In this document: in pieces, positions 48,720-57,156 of the stretch
How the letters are laid out: each line of letters starts with the position of its first letter
Numbering within the stretch: the first letter of the stretch is position 1
Program-made: the position numbers and the translations under genes
The notes under the pieces: model-generated
Seen by the model: only the letters and a program-made list of their open reading frames with translations
What the model was told of the DNA's origin: nothing
The model's database searches: none
Assembly (NCBI GenBank): GCA_023336205.1
Contig: JALQCR010000008.1
Location: forward strand, 62,001 to 126,000
DNA: 64,000 nucleotides
Source: Pseudanabaena sp. Salubria-1
GTDB taxonomy: Bacteria > Cyanobacteriota > Cyanobacteriia > Pseudanabaenales > Pseudanabaenaceae
Reading direction: 5' to 3'

Positions 48720-49102
48720 AACTATTGTTGGATACCCACGCCTTCATGTGGTGGCATAGCGAACCAGAGTACATTTCCAAAAGCACCCTGACCTTACTTC
48801 AAGATCCCGATAATGAAGTAATTCTTAGCGTGGTCAGTCTATGGGAAATGCAAATCAAAATTCAGTTAGGCAAACTTACTCTCAGAGACGATCTAGAACT
48901 TATGCTAAAGATTCAGCAGGAGCGAAATAATATCAGTTTAATATCTGTAGCACTTCCTCATATTCTGGAATTAAAAACTATACCACTGCACCATAAAGAT
49001 CCCTTTGATAGAATGCTCATAGCTCAATCTAAAGTTGAAAATGCAACGTTAGTTAGCCGAGATTTAGTTTTTAAAAGTTACGAATGTTCAGTCATTTGGT
49101 GA
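48716..49102 (+). CDS. PIN-domain toxin (VapC-like)
   Basis: 128 residues. Acidic active-site residues: D6 (LLLDTHAFMWW), E near 42 (SVVSLWEMQIK), D near 97 (HKDPFDRMLIAQS) and a late D (LVSRDLVF). PIN proteins cut RNA using Mg ions. Start ATG overlaps the antitoxin stop by 4 bp; a longer frame from 48701 is not needed. Confidence 0.94.
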   Translation: MKLLLDTHAFMWWHSEPEYISKSTLTLLQDPDNEVILSVVSLWEMQIKIQLGKLTLRDDLELMLKIQQERNNISLISVALPHILELKTIPLHHKDPFDRMLIAQSKVENATLVSRDLVFKSYECSVIW

Positions 49103-49107
49103 TTATC

Positions 49108-49436
49108 GCGTTATGAAATTAGCGATCGCTGTTTGATTTGAGACGAGTTACGATCGTTGATTTGTGGGCGATCGCTTTGAACATTTAGTGTCTCTGAGGA
49201 AATAGGCGATCGTTATTTGGTTTGAGGTGAGTTGCGATCGTTGGTTTGTGGAATGAGTGGGCGATCGCTGTAAGCATTTAGCGTGTCTCAGAAAATAGGC
49301 GATCGTTGTTTGATTTGAGATGAGGTGCGATCGTTGGTTTGTGGAATGATCGGGCGATCGCTTTAGGCATTTAGTGTTTCTGATGGAAAGAGGCGATCAT
49401 TGATTGATTTTAGGTGAGATACGATCATGGCTAAAA
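49108..49436. repeat. Tandem array 2 of the ~94-bp HIP1-rich repeat
   Basis: Three and a half units of the same repeat as at 47872 (GCGATCGCTGTTTGATTTGAG..., CATTTAGCGTGTCTCAG). It separates the PIN and RelE modules. No coding signal. Confidence 0.9.
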
Positions 49437-49484
49437 TAGCTAAAATAGTTATAATAGCTAACAAGATCATTCAGAGCAATAAAG

Positions 49485-49733
49485 ATGAAAACATTAGGCG
49501 CATCAGAAGCTAAAAACCGCTTTGGTGAACTATTAGACCTAGCTCGTAGAGAGCCAGTGCAAATAGCTAAAAAAGGACGTAGTGTTGCAATTATGATGTC
49601 AATCGAAGAATTTGAAAGGTTTTTGGATTTAGAAAATCAATTTTTGGCTTTAAAAGCAGACCAAGCCAGACAAGAAGGTTTTGTTGGAATTACAGAAAGT
49701 GAGGCTTTACTATCAGAGATTTTAAATGCTTAA
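49485..49733 (+). CDS. Phd/YefM-type antitoxin
   Basis: 82 residues. Phd fold start GASEAKNRFGELLDLARREPVQIAKKGRSVAIMMSIEEFERFL, which binds operator DNA. Its C-terminal tail neutralises the RelE-like toxin encoded next. The two frames overlap by 8 bp. Confidence 0.93.
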   Translation: MKTLGASEAKNRFGELLDLARREPVQIAKKGRSVAIMMSIEEFERFLDLENQFLALKADQARQEGFVGITESEALLSEILNA

Positions 49734-49995
49734 GATTAACCTGTCTCGACAAGCAGTCAAACGCTTAAAAAAGCTACCAGACAAACACGCCAAACAAGTC
49801 GCCACCAAAATCACCGAACTGACTTCCAATCCTTATCCCCAAGATTCTCTCAAGTTAAAAGGATATCCATATCATAGAGCAGATATTGGCGAATATCGGA
49901 TAGTTTATTGTGTTGAAGAACAAACGCTAGAAATCTTACTAATTGACAAACGGAACGATGATGAAGTCTATAAACAACTCAAAAGGATAATGTAA
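49726..49995 (+). CDS. RelE/ParE-type toxin
   Basis: 89 residues. INLSRQAVKRLKKLPDKHAKQVATKI and GYPYHRADIGEYRIVYCVEEQTLEILLIDKRND are the typical RelE/ParE sheet with basic residues (R, R, K) that could act on ribosome-bound mRNA. It is translationally coupled to the Phd antitoxin upstream. Confidence 0.93.
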   Translation: MLKINLSRQAVKRLKKLPDKHAKQVATKITELTSNPYPQDSLKLKGYPYHRADIGEYRIVYCVEEQTLEILLIDKRNDDEVYKQLKRIM

Positions 49996-50027
49996 TGTAA
50001 TCGTTATGGGAACTAAGAATATGCTGA

Positions 50028-50165
50028 TGAGAATGCGATCGCAGTTTGATTTGAGATGAGTTGCGATTGTTGGTTAGTCGAGTGAGATGGAGATCGCTTT
50101 GAACGTTTATCGTGTCTGACAAAATGAGCGATTGCTGTTTGATTTGAGATGAACTGCGATCGCTT
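50028..50165. repeat. HIP1-rich repeat, array 3
   Basis: One and a half units (GCGATCGCAGTTTGATTTGAG ... CGTTTATCGTGTCTGAC ... GCGATTGCTGTTTG). It separates the RelE module from the DUF6883 gene. Confidence 0.85.
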
Positions 50166-50221
50166 TTATAAAACAATCAAACATGGCAAAATAAAGACGA
50201 TTGTTACAGTCATAGCTAGAT

Positions 50222-50554
50222 ATGCTAATTCCCAACGCCAACAACGCCATTGTTGATATTCGTAAATTACGGGATTACTGTCTTAATCTAGAACATGATG
50301 ACGGTAAACATAAAGCCAGACTGTTTTCTTCAATCCTTGGCATGAAAGCAGAAAATGCTGAAGAATTAAAGCTAATTCTGCTAGAGATGATCAAAACCCA
50401 TGAAGCTAAATTAGGCAGATCTGATAGATTTGGGCAACGATATACTGTGGATTTTGAGATTACATGGCAAAATAGGAATGCAACCCTGCGGAGTGGATGG
50501 ATTATTGAACATGGTTCAAATATTCCAAAACTAACGAGTTGCTACCCTCTATAG
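50222..50554 (+). CDS. DUF6883-like protein
   Basis: 110 residues. NANNAIVDIRKLRDYCLNLEHDDGKHKARLFSSILG followed by DRFGQRYTVDFEITWQNRNATLRSGWII matches the small DUF6883 family found beside DUF4926, a pairing that looks toxin-antitoxin-like. The conserved GKHKARLF is a candidate active site. Biochemical role unknown. Confidence 0.8.
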   Translation: MLIPNANNAIVDIRKLRDYCLNLEHDDGKHKARLFSSILGMKAENAEELKLILLEMIKTHEAKLGRSDRFGQRYTVDFEITWQNRNATLRSGWIIEHGSNIPKLTSCYPL

Positions 50555-50572
50555 TCATTGGAGCTGATAAAT

Positions 50573-50821
50573 ATGTTAACAAGTTCAGTAAAACTTCTAG
50601 ATGTCGTGGCTCTAACTATCGATCTTCCCCAAGATAATTTATGGCGCGGACAGGTTGGGACAGTTGTTGAGATACTTGCCAATGGTCAAGCCTTTGAAGT
50701 CGAATTTAGCGATCGCAATGGTCGCACATACGAATCTCTAGGATTAACTCCAGAAGAATTTATGATCCTTCGCTTCGAGCCAGCATTACCTAATCCAAAA
50801 CCTCAATTAGTTACAGCATGA
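50573..50821 (+). CDS. DUF4926 protein
   Basis: 82 residues from ATG at 50573. LLDVVALTIDLPQDNLWRGQVGTVVEILANGQAFEVEFSDRNGRTYESLGL is a small SH3-like beta barrel of the DUF4926 family. It lies 18 bp after DUF6883 and is probably its antitoxin or partner (inference). Confidence 0.82.
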   Translation: MLTSSVKLLDVVALTIDLPQDNLWRGQVGTVVEILANGQAFEVEFSDRNGRTYESLGLTPEEFMILRFEPALPNPKPQLVTA

Positions 50822-50861
50822 TCTGACTTTAAATGTTTTTTCTGTTTTTTCATAGCTGAGG

Positions 50862-50975
50862 TGATCGCTTTTTTGTTGAGATTGAGTTAGGGGTAATTGC
50901 TGTTTTGTGTCGCTAGTTTGTGGAATGATAGGCGATCGCTATTTGATTTGGGATTAAGTTGCGATCGCCGTTACC
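50862..50975. repeat. HIP1-rich repeat, degenerate copy (array 4)
   Basis: A decayed unit, best preserved in GATAGGCGATCGCTATTTGA and AAGTTGCGATCGCCG, between the DUF4926 gene and the next TA module. Confidence 0.7.
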
Positions 50976-51057
50976 GCGATTCAGGGTAGAGATGATAAGA
51001 TGTCAAAGTATAAACCTCATTGTGCAAGTGATTTATAGAGAAATTAGGAGTTAACTT

Positions 51058-51276
51058 ATGCGAACAATCACCCTGCAAATTGATGATAGCGTTAGCGACA
51101 AATTTCTATGGTTACTCGATCGCTTCTCTAGAGACGAAATTAAAATTTTAGAACAATCCGATTATGTCAGCGATGATGAATATCTGAGAGAAATTGAAGG
51201 AATGGTTCAAAGTATCAATTCAGCCCGTACTGAACCCATTGAACAAGGCATAACTCTAGATAAGCTGGATTGGTAA
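51058..51276 (+). CDS. Antitoxin of a YoeB/Txe-type module
   Basis: 72 residues. N-terminal strand MRTITLQIDDSVSDKFLWLLDRF resembles ribbon-helix-helix or small antitoxins of cyanobacteria; the C-terminal tail ARTEPIEQGITLDKLDW would wrap the toxin. Its TAA shares one base with the toxin ATG. Confidence 0.85.
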   Translation: MRTITLQIDDSVSDKFLWLLDRFSRDEIKILEQSDYVSDDEYLREIEGMVQSINSARTEPIEQGITLDKLDW

Positions 51277-51536
51277 TGTACAAAATAATTTTCATGACGC
51301 AAGCTCAAAAAGATGCCAAAAAGCTTGCTTCCAGTGGATTGAAACCCAAAGTTCTGCAACTCATTAAGATCATTGAAGAAGACCCATTACAATATCCGCC
51401 AGATTATGAATTTTTAAAAGGAGACATGAAAGGGCTAATCAGTCGCCGAATCAACAAACAGCATCGGATAGTTTACGAAATCTTTGAATCAGAAAAATTG
51501 ATCAAAATCTATCGGATGTGGAGTCATTATGAATAA
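51276..51536 (+). CDS. YoeB/Txe-type toxin
   Basis: 86 residues. MYKIIFMTQAQKDAKKLASSGLKPKVLQLIKIIEEDPLQYPPDYEFLKGDMKGLISRRINKQHRIVYEI and the final IYRMWSHYE match Txe/YoeB, including the catalytic His-Tyr end. Ribosome-dependent mRNA interferase by family knowledge. Confidence 0.93.
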   Translation: MYKIIFMTQAQKDAKKLASSGLKPKVLQLIKIIEEDPLQYPPDYEFLKGDMKGLISRRINKQHRIVYEIFESEKLIKIYRMWSHYE

Positions 51537-51539
51537 ATA

Positions 51540-51655
51540 TTGTGAACATTTAGCGTATCTGAGAAAATAGGCGATCGCTGTTTGATTGGAGGTGAGTTGC
51601 GATCTTCGTTTTAAGAGAAAGATTGGGACGATCTCTATTTGATTTGAAAAGTTTA
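51540..51655. repeat. HIP1-rich repeat, array 5 (one unit plus remnant)
   Basis: AACATTTAGCGTATCTGAG, AATAGGCGATCGCTGTTTGA and GGTGAGTTGCGATC are recognisable, followed by a decayed second unit. It closes the TA island. Confidence 0.82.
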
Positions 51656-51803
51656 ATATTAATCAACCTAGCAAGGTTTTTGAGATTTGGGATAAAGAGT
51701 TTTTTGGGAATCAAAAGGCTGGAATCAGTAAATATGATTATGTACCTTGCCATACGATTAGGCTTAATATTAAAAACACACTTTAAAATTTTTATCCAAT
51801 CTC

Positions 51804-52184
51804 GTGAATTACTACTTTCCTACTGATCCTCCATATTTTTTGTTTGCTATTTCCCTCGTTGCTGGACTCGCTTGTGGGCGATCGTTTGAAGTAACTTTGC
51901 GCAATCTTGTTAATGCTTGGTCAAGCAGTAAGTCTTCTCGCACCATGCTGGAACTAAAAAGTGCCAGCATCAAAGTCCCCTATCTTGGCATGACTATCAG
52001 CATTGCAGTCTTCATGTCAACTGGACTAGAGGTGTTTGGTTTTCCGACTCTATTTGGCTATATCGTCGCGATTCCAGTCACCATCGGTATAGCTCTCCTT
52101 GTTTGGCGGCAACTAGGGCAAATGTTGGTTGAACTAGAACGGGGTGGCTCCGCAGCATTAGATCTTGATTCATTTGAAGGTTGA
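51804..52184 (+). CDS. Small membrane protein, unknown
   Basis: 126 residues from GTG at 51804. Two to three hydrophobic segments: PYFLFAISLVAGLACG and LGMTISIAVFMSTGLEVFGFPTLFGYIVAIPVTIGIALLVW, with a soluble segment and an acidic tail. No family recognised. A strong stem-loop terminator follows. Confidence 0.72.
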   Translation: MNYYFPTDPPYFLFAISLVAGLACGRSFEVTLRNLVNAWSSSKSSRTMLELKSASIKVPYLGMTISIAVFMSTGLEVFGFPTLFGYIVAIPVTIGIALLVWRQLGQMLVELERGGSAALDLDSFEG

Positions 52185-52189
52185 TTTAC

Positions 52190-52234
52190 ACAAATCTTTA
52201 AAAGCCTTACTAAGTAAGGTTTTTAAAGATTTGT
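52190..52234 (+). terminator. Stem-loop terminator
   Basis: ACAAATCTTTAAAA-GCCTTA / TAAGG-TTTTTAAAGATTTGT, an imperfect 19-bp stem just after the stop at 52184. Confidence 0.8.
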
Positions 52235-52276
52235 ATGTACAATAACTAGTAGGCTTTCGCCAAGGCTAATCAATTA

Positions 52277-52660
52277 ATGGATGCTAAAGAATTTTTGCAA
52301 AAATATCGAATGGGGCAGAAAGTATTTTCTAATGTTGTTCTGGTGGGAGTCGATTTACAAGCGATCGATCTTCACAAGATTGACTTTAGCCATGCCCTTA
52401 TGAGCAAAGCTAACTTGGCTAGCGCAAAACTTTGTCGAGCAAATCTCACTGGCGCAGATCTGAGCTATGCCAATTTGACTAATGCTGATCTACATCGAGC
52501 AAATTTGCGCCATGCTAATTTCAAGGGGGCAGATTTGCGCAAAGCTGATTTACGTGGGGCTGACTTACGGGGTGCTAATTTGAGTTGGGCAAATTTACAA
52601 GAGGCTCTTTTTGAGGGTGCTCAAATGGCAAATGCCAATCTATACAACGCAAAAACGTAG
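52277..52660 (+). CDS. Pentapeptide-repeat protein
   Basis: 127 residues. After a 30-residue N-terminal segment come about 17 A(D/N)LXX repeats (LASAKL CRANL TGADL SYANL TNADL HRANL ...), forming a right-handed quadrilateral beta helix. No other domain. Cyanobacteria have many such proteins; the role is unknown. The stop lies inside a perfect terminator hairpin. Confidence 0.94.
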   Translation: MDAKEFLQKYRMGQKVFSNVVLVGVDLQAIDLHKIDFSHALMSKANLASAKLCRANLTGADLSYANLTNADLHRANLRHANFKGADLRKADLRGADLRGANLSWANLQEALFEGAQMANANLYNAKT

Positions 52661-52746
52661 AAAAGGGACGCTTTGCGTCCCTTTTCTACTCAAAGCCCGC
52701 AAAGTGTGAGGCAGCACTTTGCGCCGCCTCACACTTTGCGGGCTTT
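52657..52746. terminator. Two consecutive perfect hairpins
   Basis: Hairpin 1 (52657-52689): GTAGAAAAGGGACGC / GCGTCCCTTTTCTAC. Hairpin 2 (52692-52746): 21-bp perfect arms beginning AAAGCCCGCAAAGTG with a 13-base loop. They follow the pentapeptide gene and precede the MITE-like element. Confidence 0.85.
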
Positions 52747-52754
52747 AAATCTAT

Positions 52755-52904
52755 TAGGACTTACGCAAATCAACCAAGAACTAAAGTTCTTGGCTCAAAG
52801 CTCAAGTCAGTTAAAACTGACTAAAGAAAGCCTCAAACTAACCTGTTTCAACAGGTTTAAGCTTTTAGCCCGCAATTTATTGCAGGGCAGATGCGTAAGT
52901 CCTA
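52755..52904. mobile_element. MITE-like element, 150 bp
   Basis: Terminal inverted repeats TAGGACTTACGCA / TGCGTAAGTCCTA, flanked by TCTAT on both sides (a likely 5-bp target duplication). Inside is the chain of short palindromes also present at 22848-22967 in the opposite orientation. It has no coding capacity and would need a transposase in trans. Confidence 0.85.
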
Positions 52905-52913
52905 TCTATATTT

Positions 52914-54278
52914 TTAAGCTTCGCCTGTAATTGATAGCCCCTCTACCCAAATCTGTGGCGCTACACCTGAAGGCGTAATTTTTACCTCTGGCTCTACATA
53001 AACGATCGCCTTCAGCAATTCTAAAATATCACCTGCTACAGTTGCTGATTCGACACTGATGCGATCGCCTTTATTGACTAGCCAGCCATCAAAGGGCAAG
53101 GAGAATGAACCTTGAGAAGCTTGCACACCCGCATGGAGCGCTTGTAAATCGTCAATTAAAATTACGTTCTCGGCAGTTGCCAAATCATAAACTGTCTGAT
53201 TGGATGCATTCGCCTCGCTACTACGTTCGATATGGAAAAAATTAGGACTAACGGAAACCTTTGCACCAACACTACCATTGCCTGTGGGCTTGGCGTTTAA
53301 GCGTTTCGCTGTCACAGAACTGTGCAAGAAGTTAGTTAACACTCCATTCGCAATTAAAGGAGTGCGGCGAGTAGGAGTTCCTTCACCATCAAATGTTGAT
53401 GCTCCTACATTCCCGATATGAAGCTCATCATCGCTTACATTTAGAAGGGGTGAAGCAATTTGTGTACCAATGGATTCTGGATTGGAGAGACTATTTTTGT
53501 CAAGAATGCTCTGAGCATTGAAGAGACTTGAGAAAGCACTAACTAAGCTCAAAAATGCTTCAGGAGAGAATACAACTAAATATTTACCAGATTTGATTTT
53601 GTCGTAATTCAAATGACTAATCGTTTTTTCTGCTGTTTCCTCAACGCAACCCTTGACATCTAGACTTTCAAAACTACGGCTTACGCGATATGCACCGCCG
53701 CTGCGAGGTTTTCTACCTTCTTCTTCAGTTTTGGTATAGAGATAAATAGAACTAAGTGAACTACTCTCATTTCGCATTGCGCCATCGCTGTTCAAATAGA
53801 AGCGACTGACATCACGCTGAGATAGACCATTGTAGGGAACACCTGCGATCGCAGTATGTTTTGCCAATAATTCCTTTTCGGCAACCAAAAGGGTTTCGAC
53901 TAGCTTTTCGATCGCTGTTTGTGGTGAAGTTTGTGATGCGCGGGGAGGGATATCTGCGATCGCTTCGGGACTAAAATCAGGGATATTTTCTTTAGCGCCA
54001 AAGAAACTTGCTTCGTGGGCACTTTGGAGAGCAAGTTCTAGCCCAATGCGATCGATATTGGTGGTAGAAGTAACGCCCACAGTGCCGTGATCGTTCCAAA
54101 CCCGCACGGTGATGCTAGCACGGTTGGAGGCTGAAACCTGTTTAGGTTCGCCGCTATCGACTTCGGCACTGGTTTCATCGACGATCGCGCCATAAATATC
54201 AAATTTGTTAATCTTTAGCTTGTTTGCTGTCTCTTTAGCATCTGAGACTAACTGTTCTACACTGAGCGCTGATGACAT
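52914..54278 (-). CDS. pmbA: TldD/PmbA-family protein (TldE/PmbA-like)
   Basis: 454 residues. The N-terminal domain has the DIYGAIVDETSAEVDSGEPKQV strand and the C-terminal beta-rich domain has EGTPTRRTPLIANGVLTNFLHSSVTAKRLNAKPTGNG. No HExxxH metal motif is found, so it corresponds to the TldE/PmbA partner rather than to the catalytic TldD. TldD-TldE acts as a heterodimeric peptidase on unfolded or modified peptides. A terminator hairpin at 54351-54383 lies upstream, toward the CHAT gene. Confidence 0.92.
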   Translation of the reverse strand: MSSALSVEQLVSDAKETANKLKINKFDIYGAIVDETSAEVDSGEPKQVSASNRASITVRVWNDHGTVGVTSTTNIDRIGLELALQSAHEASFFGAKENIPDFSPEAIADIPPRASQTSPQTAIEKLVETLLVAEKELLAKHTAIAGVPYNGLSQRDVSRFYLNSDGAMRNESSSLSSIYLYTKTEEEGRKPRSGGAYRVSRSFESLDVKGCVEETAEKTISHLNYDKIKSGKYLVVFSPEAFLSLVSAFSSLFNAQSILDKNSLSNPESIGTQIASPLLNVSDDELHIGNVGASTFDGEGTPTRRTPLIANGVLTNFLHSSVTAKRLNAKPTGNGSVGAKVSVSPNFFHIERSSEANASNQTVYDLATAENVILIDDLQALHAGVQASQGSFSLPFDGWLVNKGDRISVESATVAGDILELLKAIVYVEPEVKITPSGVAPQIWVEGLSITGEA

Positions 54279-54350
54279 AAACCTTTTAATCTTTTTTCTT
54301 TTTTAGTTGATTGTTACATTCTAGCAACTATAGCTATAGCCACTTATCCC

Positions 54351-54383
54351 AAAGCACAAAATGGCTTTGCCATTTTGTGCTTT
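54351..54383. terminator. Stem-loop terminator after the CHAT gene
   Basis: Perfect 15-bp arms AAAGCACAAAATGGC / GCCATTTTGTGCTTT around TTT, 43 bp past the CHAT-gene stop on the minus strand. Confidence 0.82.
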
Positions 54384-54425
54384 TTAATGATAGGCAGCGC
54401 TTTGCGCCGCCCACCATCTTTTGAG

Positions 54426-56903
54426 TTATAGCCCGTTGCCGATTAGAAAGAATGCAGACCAAAAATAAGGATGATCAAATGGTTCGCCGCCTCGAATTAA
54501 TGATATTTGGGCTAGCCGTAATGACTCCGTCGCAGAAATACCCTTCTTAAGATTGGCATAAAAGGCATCCATCAGCTTCTGCGTTCCGCCATCACTAACT
54601 GTCCATAGTGACGCAATTACTGCCCTCGCCCCGACATGCTGAAATTGATAGCCCAAGCCAAGTACTTCTGTCCCATCGCCATACTTACCACCGATTCCTG
54701 TTTCGCAGGCACTTAAAACTACTAAATCCACACCCTTGAGTACCCAAGTATCGATCTCCTTTAGTGTCAAGCGATCGCTATCGCCAAAGATCAGGAAAGA
54801 CTCATCTGGTGTACCTGTATTAAATGACCCATGAGTTGCTAAATGAATGATGGTATGAGAATCAGTTCCTGTCTTAGTTGTGGGTTTTGTAAAGCTAGAG
54901 TCAACTAGCTCTGTCACAGATGGGAATATTTTGGCAATGTTTTTGACTTCTTGTTTGGTGGCTGGAATAGCACCAAAGGAAATAGGCTTACCCAGAACAG
55001 TGACACTATGGGCGATTGTTGAAGCACCAGCTAGAACTTTAGGCTGATTGACTCCACTACGATTAAAATTTGTCAGCGAACTTGCCGTAATGTTGTTGAT
55101 GTTATATTTCTCAACTAAAAACTGCTTGCCATCATAGAGTGTCGCAATGGGGATATATCGCAATCGACTATCAGGAGCATAAATGATTGTCTGCACATTT
55201 GCTTGTTGCAATTCAGCTGCGATCGGTTCAATTAGCCATTTATAAAACTGTTGGGAAGAATCTTTGAAATCGAAATTACTACTATCTATTAAATTTGCCC
55301 GAAATTTCTCAACAGCAGCACTGAGATCTCTTTGTCTAACCTGAACTGTGCGATGTATTGGTGGAGCCGAAGGCGTGACTAATACAATCTCCAGACGGCT
55401 TTCAAGCACAAGTGGATAGATAATTGCTGCATTTAACTGCTTGAGTTCTTTTTGCAAACCGACTATAGCCTTGAGATCAACATTTTGCTGCTGGATGTCT
55501 TTATTCAACTCAGTTGTTAGCTTTTGAACTTCCGCACTATTCAAAAAAGCACTGAATTGACGATTAGCTTCTTTCTCTTGATTGACTAGAGTAGTTAATC
55601 GTTCCTTTTGTGGAAGAGTCAGCTTTCCTTGGCTTTCCAGTGCTTGCAAATCGGAAAGTTCGATATTCAGAGCCATCATTTGCCTCTCTACAGGCTGATA
55701 CTCTACTCCCTTGGCAGTTTGTTCATTGCCACGCACATTTTTGAGGTAGTCATCCATTTCTTGCACTTTTAGGAGATCAAGTACCTGCTGTGCTTCGATT
55801 ACTCGATCCTGTTGCAAAAGCAGATCCGCAAGGCGACGGTATACTGGGGCAATTGTGTCAGCATAGAGTTTTTGCTCTTGCCGCGCTAGGGAGTTTAGAT
55901 CCTTGCGAATCTCTTCATAAATATTGACTGATTGCTTAAGATAAGCGATCGCTAAAATATTTTGCTTCCGTTCTTTGAGGAGCGTGCCAATGTGTTGATA
56001 GAGTTTTGCCTCACCTGCGCGATCGCCTGTTTGACGACTAATAGCTAGAGCCTGTTGGTAATAACCTAAAGCTACGTCAAATTGCCCTTGACTATTGTAG
56101 AGAAGTCCAATGTTTCCGAGAGTGACACTTTCATTGACGCGATCGGCTAGCTTCTGACTAATTTCTAGGGATTGTTGATAGCTCTTGAACGCCTCAGCAT
56201 TAAGCCCACGCTCATTCAAAAGAAATCCAATATTGTTATGGATAACGGCTTCACCAGCGGGGTTTTTGCCCGATTCTTTGGTCAGTGCTAAAGCCTGTCG
56301 ATAGTAGTCTAGAGAGCTAGCGTATTCCTTATTGTTGCGATAAACCAGTCCTAGGTTGTTGATGGTTCTGGCAATACCAAAGCGATCGCCTAGTTTCTGT
56401 TGAATCTTGAGAGCTTCTTGATAGAGTTTGATTGCTCGATCAAATTGCCCTAGATTGCGATAGACAATGCCCATATTGTTGAGAATCCCACTCTCGCCCA
56501 AGGCATCTTTGCTTTCCTTGCTGATTTTTAAGGCGCGTTCATAGGACTCTATTGCCCTCACAAACTGTCCCAGTTCATTGTAAACAGAAGCAATACTATT
56601 CAGGGCTTGGGCTTGTCCATCGCGATCGTTTTGTTCTTGATTAATCTTCAATGATCTTTGAAAAGCTTGTAACGCGGAGTTGAGTTCTCCTTTCTTCTGG
56701 AGATCATTTCCATTCTTTTGAAAAATGTCGGCATCTGATGACTTTATCTTTGAATTATTTTCTGAAGTGTCATGTAAGCCAATTTGCGCAGTCGCCGCAG
56801 ATATGAAGCTCAAAGTGGAGCAAGTTCCAATATAAATACCAATAGCAATGGGGAGGAAACTGAGAGATGAGCAGAAACCTTTGTGTAAAGCCTTAAAGAT
56901 CAT
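54426..56903 (-). CDS. CHAT-domain protein with TPR array, exported
   Basis: 825 residues. An N-terminal hydrophobic segment (LSFLPIAIGIYIGTCSTLSFISAATA) acts as signal or anchor. TPR repeats run from about 60 to 370 (NDLQKKGELNSALQAFQRSLKI, then units ending DRxGxARTINNLGLVYRN). A coiled linker follows, then a CHAT caspase-like domain from about 560 with catalytic His in HLATHGSF and Cys in VVLSACETGIGG. CHAT-TPR proteins are cyanobacterial peptidases, some with signalling or death functions; substrates unknown. It is divergent from the M48 protease gene. Confidence 0.94.
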   Translation of the reverse strand: MIFKALHKGFCSSLSFLPIAIGIYIGTCSTLSFISAATAQIGLHDTSENNSKIKSSDADIFQKNGNDLQKKGELNSALQAFQRSLKINQEQNDRDGQAQALNSIASVYNELGQFVRAIESYERALKISKESKDALGESGILNNMGIVYRNLGQFDRAIKLYQEALKIQQKLGDRFGIARTINNLGLVYRNNKEYASSLDYYRQALALTKESGKNPAGEAVIHNNIGFLLNERGLNAEAFKSYQQSLEISQKLADRVNESVTLGNIGLLYNSQGQFDVALGYYQQALAISRQTGDRAGEAKLYQHIGTLLKERKQNILAIAYLKQSVNIYEEIRKDLNSLARQEQKLYADTIAPVYRRLADLLLQQDRVIEAQQVLDLLKVQEMDDYLKNVRGNEQTAKGVEYQPVERQMMALNIELSDLQALESQGKLTLPQKERLTTLVNQEKEANRQFSAFLNSAEVQKLTTELNKDIQQQNVDLKAIVGLQKELKQLNAAIIYPLVLESRLEIVLVTPSAPPIHRTVQVRQRDLSAAVEKFRANLIDSSNFDFKDSSQQFYKWLIEPIAAELQQANVQTIIYAPDSRLRYIPIATLYDGKQFLVEKYNINNITASSLTNFNRSGVNQPKVLAGASTIAHSVTVLGKPISFGAIPATKQEVKNIAKIFPSVTELVDSSFTKPTTKTGTDSHTIIHLATHGSFNTGTPDESFLIFGDSDRLTLKEIDTWVLKGVDLVVLSACETGIGGKYGDGTEVLGLGYQFQHVGARAVIASLWTVSDGGTQKLMDAFYANLKKGISATESLRLAQISLIRGGEPFDHPYFWSAFFLIGNGL

Positions 56904-57000
56904 ATTGCTGTATTTATGCGCAGGTTACTCAATAATGTAGTACATTTATATGAAATTGAGAATTGTTTACAATTTGAAAGGTTTGAAGATTTTAGCTCTC

Positions 57001-57076
57001 GTAGGGTGTGTTAGCGTCAGTGTAACGCACCCAATAAACGCAGTTGGTGCGTTACGCTATCGCTAACACACCCTAC
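57001..57076. repeat. Hairpin repeat between the CHAT and M48 genes
   Basis: Arms GTAGGGTGTGTTAGCG / CGCTAACACACCCTAC with a central loop holding a smaller hairpin (GTAACGCACC / GGTGCGTTAC). This dispersed repeat class is common in cyanobacteria. It lies in the 253-bp divergent intergenic region. Confidence 0.85.
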
Positions 57077-57156
57077 AGTTGATGGTTCTCCGACAGGCTG
57101 CTAGCTACTTACTTATTTGTAAAACTCTGTAATTTAATAAGTTTAAGGATTTTATT

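Noticed and set aside
47872..49436. Possible CRISPR array
   Set aside because: Whole units of ~94 bp repeat with gradual divergence and no constant-repeat/unique-spacer pattern; no cas genes nearby.
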